Assembly: GCF_049608145.1 (NCBI RefSeq)
Contig: NZ_JBMYXF010000005.1
Span: 1-64,000, forward strand
Reading direction: 5' to 3'
Origin: Halocynthiibacter sp049608145
Lineage (GTDB): Bacteria > Pseudomonadota > Alphaproteobacteria > Rhodobacterales > Rhodobacteraceae
Length of the DNA stretch: 64,000 nucleotides
Part shown: positions 24,630 to 34,055 of the stretch, piece by piece
How positions within the stretch are numbered: the first letter of the stretch is position 1
Layout of the letters: the number at the start of each line of letters is the position of its first letter
Made by a program: the position numbers and the translations under genes
Notes under the pieces: model-generated
Databases searched by the model: none
What the model was told of the DNA's origin: nothing
Seen by the model: the letters and a program-made list of their open reading frames with translations, nothing else

Positions 24630-25583
24630 TCAGATCATGTCTGCGATGATCTTTTCAAGCTTTTCGCTGTCGCGGGCAAAACCACGGATGCCTTCAGCCA
24701 ATTTTTCGGTTGCCATGGCGTCTTCGTTCATATCCCAACGGAAAGCTGCTTCGGTCAGGGCTGCAGGACGGTCGGCCGTTGCGCCTTTGTCTTCCAGCAT
24801 GCGGGGCAGGTCGCCAGTGTCTGCTGCCAGTTCGTCGAGCAGTGCTGGGCTGATGGTCAGACGGTCGCAGCCCGCAAGGGATTTGATTTCACCGGTGTTG
24901 CGGAAACTTGCGCCCATCACAACGGTTGGATAGCCGTGGGTTTTGAACCAGTTGTAAATGCTGGTCACGGATACAACACCCGGATCGGTTTCGGCGGTGT
25001 ATTCTGTGCCCGGGTTGGTTTTCTTGAACCAATCCAAGATACGGCCTACAAACGGTGAGATCAGGAAAGCACCTGCTTCGGCACAGGCGCGGGCCTGGGC
25101 GAAACCGAAGATCAATGTCAGGTTACAGTTGATGCCGTCTTTTTCCAGAACTTCTGCTGCGCGGATGCCTTCCCAGGTTGCTGCGATCTTGATCAGCAGA
25201 CGGGATTTATCAACGCCTGCAGCATCAAACAGCGCCACAATTCGGCGGGCTTTGGCGATGGTTGCATCTGTGTCGTAAGACAGGCGTGCGTCCACTTCGA
25301 TGGATACACGGCCAGGCACCAGCGCCACGATCTGTTGACCAAAGCCAACCGCGATCTGGTCAATTGCGTCTTCGACGATCTGTGCGTCAGATTTATCAGC
25401 ACGGTCTACACGGCCAATCGCGGCCTTCACCAGATCCGCATATTCCGGCATGGTGGCAGCCTTCAGGATCAGGGAAGGGTTTGTGGTGGCGTCAATTGGG
25501 TTAAGGCGTTCAATCGCGGCAATATCGCCGGTGTCAGCCACAACAGTGGTCATTGAGCGAAGCTGTTCAAGCGCAGTAGACAT
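24630..25583 (-). CDS. tal: Transaldolase
   Basis: A 317-residue transaldolase B-type enzyme of the non-oxidative pentose-phosphate pathway, moving a dihydroxyacetone unit from sedoheptulose 7-phosphate to glyceraldehyde 3-phosphate. The Schiff-base lysine is K132 in LLIKIAATWEG, the same position as in E. coli TalB, with DATTNPSL near residue 31 and the phosphate-site motif GASFRNTGEI. Length and motifs are normal. It is monocistronic. Confidence 0.97.
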   Translation of the reverse strand: MSTALEQLRSMTTVVADTGDIAAIERLNPIDATTNPSLILKAATMPEYADLVKAAIGRVDRADKSDAQIVEDAIDQIAVGFGQQIVALVPGRVSIEVDARLSYDTDATIAKARRIVALFDAAGVDKSRLLIKIAATWEGIRAAEVLEKDGINCNLTLIFGFAQARACAEAGAFLISPFVGRILDWFKKTNPGTEYTAETDPGVVSVTSIYNWFKTHGYPTVVMGASFRNTGEIKSLAGCDRLTISPALLDELAADTGDLPRMLEDKGATADRPAALTEAAFRWDMNEDAMATEKLAEGIRGFARDSEKLEKIIADMI

Positions 25584-25784
25584 GGTGCAGTTCCTGTGAA
25601 TTACGGATGGATCATGGGTGTTTTCCAGAACTATATTAGAAACCTGTCCCGGCTGATACCGGATAATTCAGCTTTGTGCTGGATCGGGGAAATGTGCCTG
25701 AGTCTTTACAATGATGACCGGTTTCTTGACAATTACGGCCACAGTTGTAACCCATAGACAACGCACATCTATAAAAGAGATCCC

Positions 25785-26813
25785 ATGAAACTTGCACATC
25801 GTGAAATCGGCCCTGAACATCCCCCTCTTGTTATCGCGGAAATCGGGATCAATCACGAAGGCGACCTAAGTGTCGCGAAAGACATGGTACGCATGGCGCG
25901 TGATGCGGGCTGCGAATGTGTCAAACATCAGACCCACATTGTGGAAGATGAAATGACACCCGAGGCCCAGCAGATCTTCCCGCCGAATGCCGATGTATCC
26001 ATCTGGGAAGTGATGAAGCGTTGCGCCCTGTCACTGGAAGACGAGATTGAGCTGAAAAATTACACTGAAAGCCTGGGGATGATTTATATCTCAACCCCGT
26101 TTTCGCGTGCCGCTGCTGATTTCCTGAATGAAATTGATGTGCCTGGCTTTAAGATCGGATCTGGTGAGGCTGACAATCTGCCTTTGATCCGTCACATCGC
26201 ACGTTTCGGCAAGCCAATTATTCTGTCCACGGGCATGCAAACCATTGAAACCATGCGGGCATCCGTTGAAATTTTGGAAGAGGCAGGCGTTGAATATGCG
26301 CTTTTGGAATGTACCAATCTATACCCAAGCCCAGCCGAAATCGTATCCCTGCAGGGGGTGACCGATCTGAAAAACGCGTTCCCTAATGCGACTGTCGGGT
26401 TCTCTGATCATTCGATCGGGCCGACAATGGCGCTGGCATCTGTGGCGCTGGGTGCGACCATTCTGGAACGCCATTACACCGACAGCCGTTATCGCAAGGG
26501 CCCGGATATTTCCTGTTCCATGGATCCTGCAGAACTGAAATTTCTGATTGATCGTTCCAAAGAAATTCACACCGCCCTGCACAATGAAAAGAAACGCACA
26601 GGCCCTGAAGAAGATGTTTATCGTTTCGCCCGCGCAAGTGTTGTTGCGGATAAAGACATGCCCGCAGGTCACGTGATTTCCGAAGCCGACATCTGGGCGC
26701 GTCGTCCTGGTTCTGGCGATATTGCGGGCTATGATTTCGACAAAGTTGTTGGCAAGACGTTGAAGGTTGCAGTGACCCATAATCAGCAGCTGAAATGGTC
26801 TGATCTGGATTAA
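25785..26813 (+). CDS. neuB: N-acylneuraminate (nonulosonic acid) synthase
   Basis: A 342-residue NeuB/SpsE-family enzyme that condenses phosphoenolpyruvate with an N-acyl mannosamine-type sugar to give a nonulosonic acid. The N-terminal TIM barrel (about 1-275) carries VIAEIGINHEGDL, STPFSRAAADFL, KIGSGEADNLPL, LSTGMQT and GFSDHSIG. A C-terminal SAF (antifreeze-like) domain lies at about 285-342. AAAAGAG precedes the ATG. It heads a plus-strand operon with neuC and two glycosyltransferases. The sequence does not tell Neu5Ac synthase from legionaminic acid synthase. Confidence 0.93.
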   Translation: MKLAHREIGPEHPPLVIAEIGINHEGDLSVAKDMVRMARDAGCECVKHQTHIVEDEMTPEAQQIFPPNADVSIWEVMKRCALSLEDEIELKNYTESLGMIYISTPFSRAAADFLNEIDVPGFKIGSGEADNLPLIRHIARFGKPIILSTGMQTIETMRASVEILEEAGVEYALLECTNLYPSPAEIVSLQGVTDLKNAFPNATVGFSDHSIGPTMALASVALGATILERHYTDSRYRKGPDISCSMDPAELKFLIDRSKEIHTALHNEKKRTGPEEDVYRFARASVVADKDMPAGHVISEADIWARRPGSGDIAGYDFDKVVGKTLKVAVTHNQQLKWSDLD

Positions 26814-26909
26814 TCTGCAGATCCCCGCGGGATCGTCCTTGCAGATATGGTCAAAACCGGTGATCCGCGATACACAGGGGATCACCGCAGGGCAGACAGA
26901 AAGACACAG

Positions 26910-28028
26910 ATGCAAAGCCTTCTTTTCGTAACGGGCACACGTGCCGATTTTGGCAAGCTTGAACCCTTGGCCTCTGCCGCGCGGGATGCGGGGTTTGATG
27001 TGTCCTTTTTCGTCACGGGCATGCATCTGATGGAACGCTATGGCCTGACCAAACTTGAGGTTCAGAAAACCCCGGGTATCGTCAGTTACGAATTCATGAA
27101 CCAACGTGCGGGTGACCCACAGGATACGATCCTTGCGAAGACCGTTTTGGGGTTCTCTGATTTTGTCGCAGAGCAGAAACCAGATCTGGTGATCGTGCAT
27201 GGCGACCGTGTCGAAGCCCTTGCCTGTGCCTTGGTCTGTGCCACCAATTATGTGCGCTGTGCACATATTGAAGGCGGCGAAGTGTCTGGTACGATTGATG
27301 AAATATTTCGCCACTGTAATTCTAAATTGGCGAATTATCACTTTGTCAGTTCCGAAAATGCCGGCAAGCGCGTTCAGGCGTTGGGTGAACCTTCGGACAG
27401 CATTTATGTCATTGGCTCACCTGAGTTGGACTTTCATTCAAAACCATCCGGTGTGACGCTGGAAGAGGTGAAAGCACGGTATGACATTGGTTTTGATGAC
27501 TATGGTATCTGCGTTTTTCATCCCGTGACATCCGAGGCAGATCAAATGGGCGCGCAAGCCCAGGCGCTGTATGGTCAGTTGCAGGCATCCGGTAAAAACT
27601 TTGTGCTGATCCTGCCCAATAATGACCCCGGGTCCGAGGCGATTTTTGACATCATTAACGCCCTGCCATCTGATCAGTTTCGTGCCATTCCATCTATGCG
27701 GTTCGCTCATTTTTCTGAACTGATGAAAAATGCATCTGTCATGGTTGGCAACAGTTCTGCCGGTGTGCGCGAAGTGCCGTTCCTTGGTGTGCCGTCCCTT
27801 GATGTCGGCAGCCGTCAGACCAATCGCGCCCAGGCGCCGTCGGTGCATAATGCAGCGGCCACAGATGAAATTGCGATCCGTGCGTTTCTGACAAATCAAT
27901 GGGGTAAGCGGTATGAACCCCACACAGCTTTTGGGGAAGGCAACGCCACAGAACGCTTTGTAACCACGCTGCAAAACCCTGAATTTTGGCAGAGTGGCTT
28001 GCAAAAAGAGTTCGTGGATGCGGTTTGA
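26910..28028 (+). CDS. neuC: Hydrolysing UDP-N-acetylglucosamine 2-epimerase
   Basis: A 372-residue GT-B fold enzyme of the NeuC/LegG type that turns a UDP-GlcNAc-type sugar into a free ManNAc-type sugar for NeuB. Motifs are FVTGTRADFGKLEPL, VHGDRVEALACA, HIEGGEVSGTIDE and the C-terminal VGNSSAGVREVP. I start it at ATG 26910, where the family motif begins; a longer reading from 26847 has no homologous look and no ribosome site. It overlaps the next gene by 11 bases. Confidence 0.93.
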   Translation: MQSLLFVTGTRADFGKLEPLASAARDAGFDVSFFVTGMHLMERYGLTKLEVQKTPGIVSYEFMNQRAGDPQDTILAKTVLGFSDFVAEQKPDLVIVHGDRVEALACALVCATNYVRCAHIEGGEVSGTIDEIFRHCNSKLANYHFVSSENAGKRVQALGEPSDSIYVIGSPELDFHSKPSGVTLEEVKARYDIGFDDYGICVFHPVTSEADQMGAQAQALYGQLQASGKNFVLILPNNDPGSEAIFDIINALPSDQFRAIPSMRFAHFSELMKNASVMVGNSSAGVREVPFLGVPSLDVGSRQTNRAQAPSVHNAAATDEIAIRAFLTNQWGKRYEPHTAFGEGNATERFVTTLQNPEFWQSGLQKEFVDAV

Positions 28029-29283
28029 GACGCCCTTAAGCTATCGTGCATACCGAACCCTGACGGGCCTTATCCCGCTGATTGCCAGGCGCCATCTGCG
28101 AAAACGCATCGCAAAGGGAAAAGAACACGACAGTCGCTGGATTGAAAAGCTAGGGCAGGCCACATTGCCCCGCCCGGCTGGCAGGTTGATCTGGCTGCAT
28201 GCGGTCGGCCTGGGCGAAGTTCTGGCTTTGCGTGGTCTGATCGACGCCTTGCATGCCCGCGATGCTGATCTGAATTTTCTGGTCACAAGTGGCACGCTTG
28301 CGTCGTCGAAAGTGTTTGAAAAAAATGCGCCAGCCAACACGGTGCATCAATTTTTGCCGCTTGATCATCCGCGATATATCCGTGCGTTTCTGGATCACTG
28401 GCAACCCGATTTAAGCATCTGGTCAGAACAGGAGATCTGGCCAAATCATGTGTTTGAAATCCACAAACAGGGCATTCCTCTGGCCTTGATCAATGGCCGC
28501 CTGACATCAGACGCCTTTGAAAGCCGGAGCCGGTTCAAACGGTTATATCAAAGTGTGTACCAACGCTTTTCTTATGTTGCGGGGCAAGATCCTCAAACGG
28601 CGGATCGCCTAGCGAAATTGGGTGCATTGGATGTGAAAACCCACCCAACGCTGAAGGCTGGATGTGCGCCACTGGCTGCGGATGCAGGGGATCTGCAAAC
28701 GCTGCAGGAGTCCACCCAGGGGCGGATGATTTGGGCCGCGACATCAACGCATCCAGCAGATGAAACCATGGCCCTTGAGGCGCATAAACGTCTGTTAGAC
28801 GTGCAGCCTGATGCCCTTTTGATCGTCGCCCCACGCAATCCATCTGAGATGGACACTTTGCGTGCCGGGGCTGCGAAGAATGGGATGACGCTGGCATTTC
28901 GCGGCGAAACGCATTTACCTTCTGTTCATACTCAGGTGTTTGTTTCTGATACATTCGGAGAGCTGGGTTTGTGGTATCGCCTTGCCCGTCGCGCGTTGAT
29001 TGGCGGTAGTTTTGGTGACATTGGCGGTCATAACCCTTGGGAGGCTGCGCAACTGGATTGTGCTATTCTGCATGGGCCGAATATGGCGAACTTTATCCCT
29101 GATATGAAAGCGTTACATGCAGAAAATGCGGCGCTGGAAACGTCTGATACCGACGGTTTGTTTGCGGCTTTAATCGATGACGCGACACTGGATATGCCCC
29201 CGCGTGCGCGCGTGGTGGCGGACAAGATGGGACGCACGGTGTATGATCTTGCGGATGAATTGACGGGAATGTTGAAATCATGA
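28018..29283 (+). CDS. WaaA-like (GT30) sugar-acid transferase 1
   Basis: A 421-residue GT30-family glycosyltransferase related to Kdo transferase. The two acidic motifs of the family are present: WLHAVGLGEVLALRG and SIWSEQEIWPNHV, and the donor-binding lobe has GGSFGDIGGHNPWEAA. The ATG at 28018 overlaps neuC; a GTG at 27994 is an alternative. Classical WaaA adds Kdo to lipid IVA. Its place right after neuB and neuC, and the presence of a second copy, raise the possibility that this copy transfers a nonulosonic acid from its CMP donor. That is inference from context. Confidence 0.87.
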   Translation: MRFETPLSYRAYRTLTGLIPLIARRHLRKRIAKGKEHDSRWIEKLGQATLPRPAGRLIWLHAVGLGEVLALRGLIDALHARDADLNFLVTSGTLASSKVFEKNAPANTVHQFLPLDHPRYIRAFLDHWQPDLSIWSEQEIWPNHVFEIHKQGIPLALINGRLTSDAFESRSRFKRLYQSVYQRFSYVAGQDPQTADRLAKLGALDVKTHPTLKAGCAPLAADAGDLQTLQESTQGRMIWAATSTHPADETMALEAHKRLLDVQPDALLIVAPRNPSEMDTLRAGAAKNGMTLAFRGETHLPSVHTQVFVSDTFGELGLWYRLARRALIGGSFGDIGGHNPWEAAQLDCAILHGPNMANFIPDMKALHAENAALETSDTDGLFAALIDDATLDMPPRARVVADKMGRTVYDLADELTGMLKS

Positions 29284-30608
29284 GTGTTCACAGTTTTCCC
29301 AGCCCCCGCATGCGTTGGTTCTTGCGATTTTACACGTTGCTTTGGGTTGCGTTGTTTCCTTTTGCTATGCTGTATCTGTTCTGGCGCGGGCGCAAAGACG
29401 GGATGTATCGCGAATTCCTGAATGAACGTTTTGGGGCGTATATAGACAAACCCGTGACCAATGGCGTCTGGGTGCATGCTGTGTCTCTGGGAGAATTCCG
29501 TTCTGCTGTGCCGTTAATTTCGGCTCTGTTGGAGCGTGGCGAAAAAATCGTGATCACAAACTTTACCCCTGCGGGACGACGTGAGGCGCGTAAACAATTT
29601 CCGGAAGCCATTGCAAATAATCAGATGTCGATCATTTGGGTGCCGTTTGAATTTGACTGGTGTTTTCGCAAGTTTTTTCAATCTTTCCGCCCGAAATATG
29701 GCCTGGTGATGGAGGTCGAATACTGGCCGCGTATGATAGCGTCTTGTCATAAACACGGGGTGCCCTTGTTCATCTGTAATGGGCAATATCCAACCAAAAG
29801 TTTTGAGCGTGATCAGGGCAGAATGCGCGCGGAATTGGTGGGTGGGTTTGCCGGTGTGTTGGCGAAATCGGATTTGCAGGCGGACAGGTTTCGTAGCCTT
29901 GGTGCCACAAATATCGCTGTGACGGGAGAGTTGCGTTTCGATCAACCCATTGCGCCACACCTGTTACAGGCGGCGGCGGTCATAAAGCCCAATCTGTTAC
30001 GTCCGGTGGTGACGCTGGCGAGTGTGGTTTTGGGCGAAGATGAGACCTATATCGCTGGGATTAAAACCGCACGTGCGGCGTGGTTGAAGGCCGGGAAAAC
30101 ACCGCCTTTGTTCATTTATGTGCCCCGCGCGCCGGAACGCTTTGATGAAACCGGCGCGTTGCTTTCTGCCGCGGGTCTGAATGTGATGAAGCGCAGTGAT
30201 GTTCTGGGGGATGCCCTTGATTTGACTGCTGATTTGGCCGGGTGTGATGTGTTGTTGGGTGACAGTATGGGGGAAATGTATTTTTACCTGTCACTGGCGG
30301 ATCAGGTGATTGTTGGTGGCGGTTTTCACCCGAAGGGCGCGCATAATGTGATTGAACCGCTGGCCGTACGCAAACCCGTTCTGGTCGGGCCTGAAATATG
30401 GACAATCGAATACCCGGCGTTCGAAGCGATTGAGGCGGGTGTTGTGCAGCATTTGCAGACCGATGACGACTTGATCCGCGCCCTTGGTCCGAACGCATTG
30501 GGCGAAATAAAAGGCGACATAGATGTATTCTATGCCGCCCATGCCGGGGCGACGCGCCGGACAATCGACGCGCTGCCTGAATTGCTAAGCGCTGTTACCA
30601 GCCGCTGA
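29280..30608 (+). CDS. WaaA-like (GT30) sugar-acid transferase 2
   Basis: A 442-residue GT30 glycosyltransferase overlapping the previous gene as ATGA. It has an N-terminal membrane anchor (about 12-33), HAVSLGEFRSAVPL, VMEVEYWPRMI and GGGFHPKGAHNVIEP. The two tandem copies clearly differ, so this is an old duplication rather than a recent repeat. Membrane anchoring is typical of WaaA, which makes this the better candidate for the true Kdo transferase. Its 3' end overlaps the convergent SDR gene by 14 bases. Confidence 0.87.
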   Translation: MSVHSFPSPRMRWFLRFYTLLWVALFPFAMLYLFWRGRKDGMYREFLNERFGAYIDKPVTNGVWVHAVSLGEFRSAVPLISALLERGEKIVITNFTPAGRREARKQFPEAIANNQMSIIWVPFEFDWCFRKFFQSFRPKYGLVMEVEYWPRMIASCHKHGVPLFICNGQYPTKSFERDQGRMRAELVGGFAGVLAKSDLQADRFRSLGATNIAVTGELRFDQPIAPHLLQAAAVIKPNLLRPVVTLASVVLGEDETYIAGIKTARAAWLKAGKTPPLFIYVPRAPERFDETGALLSAAGLNVMKRSDVLGDALDLTADLAGCDVLLGDSMGEMYFYLSLADQVIVGGGFHPKGAHNVIEPLAVRKPVLVGPEIWTIEYPAFEAIEAGVVQHLQTDDDLIRALGPNALGEIKGDIDVFYAAHAGATRRTIDALPELLSAVTSR

Positions 30609-31386
30609 AACCACCATCAACATTGATCATTTGACCGGTCATATAGGCGGATTGTGACGAACAAAGGAACAGCATCGCATCGGCGATTTCATCTGGCTCA
30701 GCCATACGACCCGCCATGATCAGATTGCTGACGCGTTTCTGGAATTCCTCGGAATGGCCGTTGAAAACTGCGCCTGGGGAAATTGTGTTAACGGTCGCTT
30801 TGCGCGGTGCCCAATATCCAGCCAGCCACAATGTCAGGCCGTGCACGCCTGCCTTTGTCGTTGAATAGGCTGAGAAATTCTTAAACGGCATGCCGTCGTA
30901 AATTTCGTGGTGGGGCCCGTTCAGCGCATACATAGAGGCGACGTTGATCAGGGTGGATGGGTATTTTCCGACAATATCGCGATCCATTTGGCGGGCAACC
31001 ATGAAGGCACCGGTCAGGTTGGTGCGCAGGGTTTTTTCCCAATCATCCACCGTGGTATTGGCAAAATCAGGAAAGCTTTTGCCCGCGCCCATCAGCATTT
31101 CACCAGTGATGGCGGCGTTGTTCAGAACCACATTCGGATTCAGGCCCGCGCCTTGTACCTGCTTGAAGATTTCGGTGACTTGTTCCTCGCTGGACACATC
31201 CAGTTCAAAGAAATTGAACGCGGGATTGTCCCCGTGTTCTTCCTTCAGCGCATCGGCGCGGTGGCCGGGCAGGTCGCTTGCGACGATTGTGGCACCGCCC
31301 GCCAACATGCGACGAATATATGTGCTGCCCAACACGCCACCGGCACCGGTCAGAAAAATTGTTTTATCACTCAGTTGCTTATCCAT
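30595..31386 (-). CDS. Short-chain dehydrogenase in the nonulosonic acid cluster (PtmA-like)
   Basis: A 263-residue classical SDR with the NAD(P)-binding TGAGGVLGSTYIRRM, the NNAAITGE segment and the catalytic Ser/Tyr/Lys set (VASMYALNG, YSTTKAGVHG). It ends MINVDGGFSGW. It overlaps neuA by eight bases and is the third gene of a minus-strand operon with an Idh/MocA-type oxidoreductase and neuA. That trio matches PtmF, PtmB and PtmA of the Campylobacter legionaminic acid locus in kind. The substrate is unproven. Confidence 0.85.
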   Translation of the reverse strand: MDKQLSDKTIFLTGAGGVLGSTYIRRMLAGGATIVASDLPGHRADALKEEHGDNPAFNFFELDVSSEEQVTEIFKQVQGAGLNPNVVLNNAAITGEMLMGAGKSFPDFANTTVDDWEKTLRTNLTGAFMVARQMDRDIVGKYPSTLINVASMYALNGPHHEIYDGMPFKNFSAYSTTKAGVHGLTLWLAGYWAPRKATVNTISPGAVFNGHSEEFQKRVSNLIMAGRMAEPDEIADAMLFLCSSQSAYMTGQMINVDGGFSGW

Positions 31387-32074
31387 TAAGCTGCTCCTGC
31401 ATCAGAAGTTTCACAAGACGAAAATCAAACTCTTCGTCGATATCAAGGCACCGCGAAGCGGGCATAACATAGGGGATCACCCGGCCCTCAAATAGGGCCT
31501 CGGCGCGTTTCAAATAGGCGGGATCAACCACATAGGTTGACGCCGCATGTTCATAGACGATGGGGGCCTGTTGGCGGGCAACGACGCCGCCGGGCAGGGG
31601 CTTTGACACATGCAAAGCACCACTTTCATCCGGCTCAACAAGGTTGAAATAGGGGTTCTTACGTGCATCACAACAGGACATGACCATGTCTGGCTTTTCC
31701 GCGAAAAACAGATCCAACGCCTTGTCGATGTCTTCGGCAATGCGCAGGGGCGATGTACAATCCAGATCAAGAAATGCGCTTGCGGTGCCGGTTATCTTTT
31801 CGGCTTCTTCTAGGGCGTGCTGCCAAACATTCCACTTCCCAGCGGTGTCATTGGCCAGATGGGCGGGGCGCAGGCCAATTTCCAGCGCACCCTTCTTCAC
31901 CGCATGGGCGTACATGTCCGGGCAATCGGTGGAAAAAACAACTGCATCCACACGGTGGCTTTCAAACAGCTGATCCAAGGACCAATCCATCAGGGGCTTG
32001 CCGCAGAGATCGCGGAAGTTTTTACCGGGCACGCCTTTGCTGCCCTTACGCGCGCCAATATGGCCAATGATCAT
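31379..32074 (-). CDS. neuA: CMP-nonulosonic acid synthetase (acylneuraminate cytidylyltransferase)
   Basis: A 231-residue nucleotidyltransferase that activates a nonulosonic acid with CTP. The CTP-binding motif is IGARKGSKGVPGKNFRDL, followed by GKPLMDWSL, and LDLDCTSPLRIAEDID holds the metal-binding aspartates. The GARKGSKG form is the NeuA/LegF type; the KdsB-like gene further along has VIPARYASTRYPGKP instead, so the two activate different sugars. It overlaps its upstream neighbour as ATGA. Confidence 0.9.
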   Translation of the reverse strand: MIIGHIGARKGSKGVPGKNFRDLCGKPLMDWSLDQLFESHRVDAVVFSTDCPDMYAHAVKKGALEIGLRPAHLANDTAGKWNVWQHALEEAEKITGTASAFLDLDCTSPLRIAEDIDKALDLFFAEKPDMVMSCCDARKNPYFNLVEPDESGALHVSKPLPGGVVARQQAPIVYEHAASTYVVDPAYLKRAEALFEGRVIPYVMPASRCLDIDEEFDFRLVKLLMQEQLNG

Positions 32075-33027
32075 GAGACAAATCCTGTGATTTTATTGTG
32101 GAATTTTCGTGCTTGCCAGGCGCGCGCGATCAGATCGCAACTGTCATAGACCTTGTCCATACGTGGCAGAAGCGGGTTGTCGGATGGGGCCTTGCCCTGC
32201 ACCAACGCTAGGAAGTCGCGCATGATCCCGTGGAACATTTCATTGCGTTCCAGTGGCAGATCAAGGGTTTCAATGCCCCCCGCGCGGGAAATACGATAGT
32301 CTTGCGCACCAAGGTTGAAATCATGCAACGCATCCATGCCACGCAGCGCAATTTTGCGGGTGCTGACGGGGGAGAGATAATCCATTGTGACGGTGCCAGA
32401 AGGGCAGTTTTCACCGTGCAGTGTAATGCGTGAGGCGAAATCAACATTTGGATAATCGTCATGGCCCAAGCTTGCGACATCCACGTTCAGGGCCTGCGGA
32501 AACAGGCAATGCGCCATGTCGATTTCATGGCAGAGATCCAGCAATACACCACCACCATTGGGGCGGGCAGCGTAGCTTTCTGAAAACACCCAGTTTTCGC
32601 GCCATTGGTTCACATCATGGCCGATTTCCAGATTAAACCCATAGGTTTGGGACAGATCCTGTTGTGCGAGGGCCTGCAAGGCAGGGTGGTAACGCATCAT
32701 GAAACCGATGATGGATCGTTCCTGCAATGCCTTTGGAATGGCATAGATTTTGGCCAGCTCATCCGGATCAAAGGCGACAGGTTTTTCGATATACATCGGC
32801 AAATCATATGTGGCGCATAGCTGAACCAGTTCCAGGCGGATGTCGGTCGCGGTTGCGATGACTGCACCGTTGAAAGTGCCGCTTTTGATCAGTTCGGTTG
32901 CGCGATCCAATCCACCGTCGCGCCAGGACATAATCTGGCTTTTTCCGCCTAGTTCCAGAATGTTATTGTGGTGGCGTTTGCCAATTGATCCGGCCCCGAT
33001 CACCAGGATATTCACATGTTCGTTCAC
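32071..33027 (-). CDS. Gfo/Idh/MocA family oxidoreductase (PtmF-like)
   Basis: A 318-residue NAD(P)-dependent oxidoreductase. The Rossmann motif is ILVIGAGSIGKRHHNNI, and the family EKP motif appears as YIEKPVAFD near residue 80. The C-terminal beta-sheet domain holds the sugar site (LDLCHEIDMAH). It is the first gene of the operon with neuA and the SDR, which implies a role in making the precursor of, or modifying, the nonulosonic acid. Confidence 0.85.
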   Translation of the reverse strand: MNEHVNILVIGAGSIGKRHHNNILELGGKSQIMSWRDGGLDRATELIKSGTFNGAVIATATDIRLELVQLCATYDLPMYIEKPVAFDPDELAKIYAIPKALQERSIIGFMMRYHPALQALAQQDLSQTYGFNLEIGHDVNQWRENWVFSESYAARPNGGGVLLDLCHEIDMAHCLFPQALNVDVASLGHDDYPNVDFASRITLHGENCPSGTVTMDYLSPVSTRKIALRGMDALHDFNLGAQDYRISRAGGIETLDLPLERNEMFHGIMRDFLALVQGKAPSDNPLLPRMDKVYDSCDLIARAWQARKFHNKITGFVS

Positions 33028-33257
33028 AGTTTGCCCCGTCTTTTGTCGTTCTACCCATATAGGAAGCCAGGCATAATCTCCAGCAGAAGCGGGTGAGGCG
33101 GTGGATTGCTTTGCAAATCTGCCATCTGTTCGGAAAAGTTACTATGAATTTTCCAGCGGAAACTTGCTGTTTTGGTGACTTCTGCCCATAAGGAACAAAA
33201 TCTTTTACGATTATGACCGCAATAGGCTGGCCACGGCCCCGCAGGAGAGTATCCCTG

Positions 33258-34055
33258 ATGAATTATGAAGAACTGATCCCCGTCATCCGCCGTTTGGCGC
33301 TGGAAGGCGGCGCGCGCATCATGGAAATCTACAACGGCCCCGATTTTGACGTGAAGCTGAAATCAGATGAAAGCCCGGTGACTGTTGCCGACGAAGCTGC
33401 GGATGCATTGATTTCCGCAGGGCTGCGCGCGGCGTTCCCGGATGTGATGCTGGTGACCGAAGAACAGGCGGACAGTCACACGCTTCAGGGAAAGACATTT
33501 CTGATTGTTGATCCGCTGGATGGCACCAAAGAATTCATTCACCGTCGCGGTGATTTCACCGTCAATATTGCGTTGGTTGAAGATGGGGTGCCAACCCGCG
33601 GTGTTGTTTATGCACCTGCAAAGGGGCGTCTCTTTTACACTACGGCTGACGGTCAGAGTGTGGAGGAAAAAGGTGATTTCGATCTGGATGCCGCTGGAGA
33701 GACACAGCCTATTTCGGTGTCGGAACCAGACAATTCTGCCCTGTTGATTGTTGCCTCTAAATCGCACAGAGATCAGGCAACAGAAGATTATATTGGCAAA
33801 TATCAAGTCGCTGACAGCAAGAGTGCGGGATCTTCATTGAAGTTCTGCCTTGTTGCGACGGGCGAAGCCGATCTTTACCCACGCGTGGGCCGGACCATGG
33901 AATGGGATACAGCTGCGGGCCATGCTGTTGTAACCGGTGCTGGTGGGCTGGTTGTGCGTTTTGATGATCATACGCCACTGATCTATGGCAAAGAAGGCTA
34001 TGCAAACCCATTCTTTATCGCCACGGCCCCCGGTGTGAAGCTGGAGAAACCATAA
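33258..34055 (+). CDS. cysQ: 3'(2'),5'-bisphosphate nucleotidase
   Basis: A 265-residue inositol-monophosphatase-fold enzyme that dephosphorylates PAP (adenosine 3',5'-bisphosphate), a by-product of sulfation and acyl-carrier protein assembly. Metal-binding motifs are EEQADS, VDPLDGTKEFIHRRGDFTVN and the later WDTAAGHAVV. The ATG at 33258 has AGGAG ten bases upstream; the longer frame from 33213 is less likely. The stop is immediately followed by the kdsB ATG, so the two genes are translationally coupled. Confidence 0.93.
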   Translation: MNYEELIPVIRRLALEGGARIMEIYNGPDFDVKLKSDESPVTVADEAADALISAGLRAAFPDVMLVTEEQADSHTLQGKTFLIVDPLDGTKEFIHRRGDFTVNIALVEDGVPTRGVVYAPAKGRLFYTTADGQSVEEKGDFDLDAAGETQPISVSEPDNSALLIVASKSHRDQATEDYIGKYQVADSKSAGSSLKFCLVATGEADLYPRVGRTMEWDTAAGHAVVTGAGGLVVRFDDHTPLIYGKEGYANPFFIATAPGVKLEKP

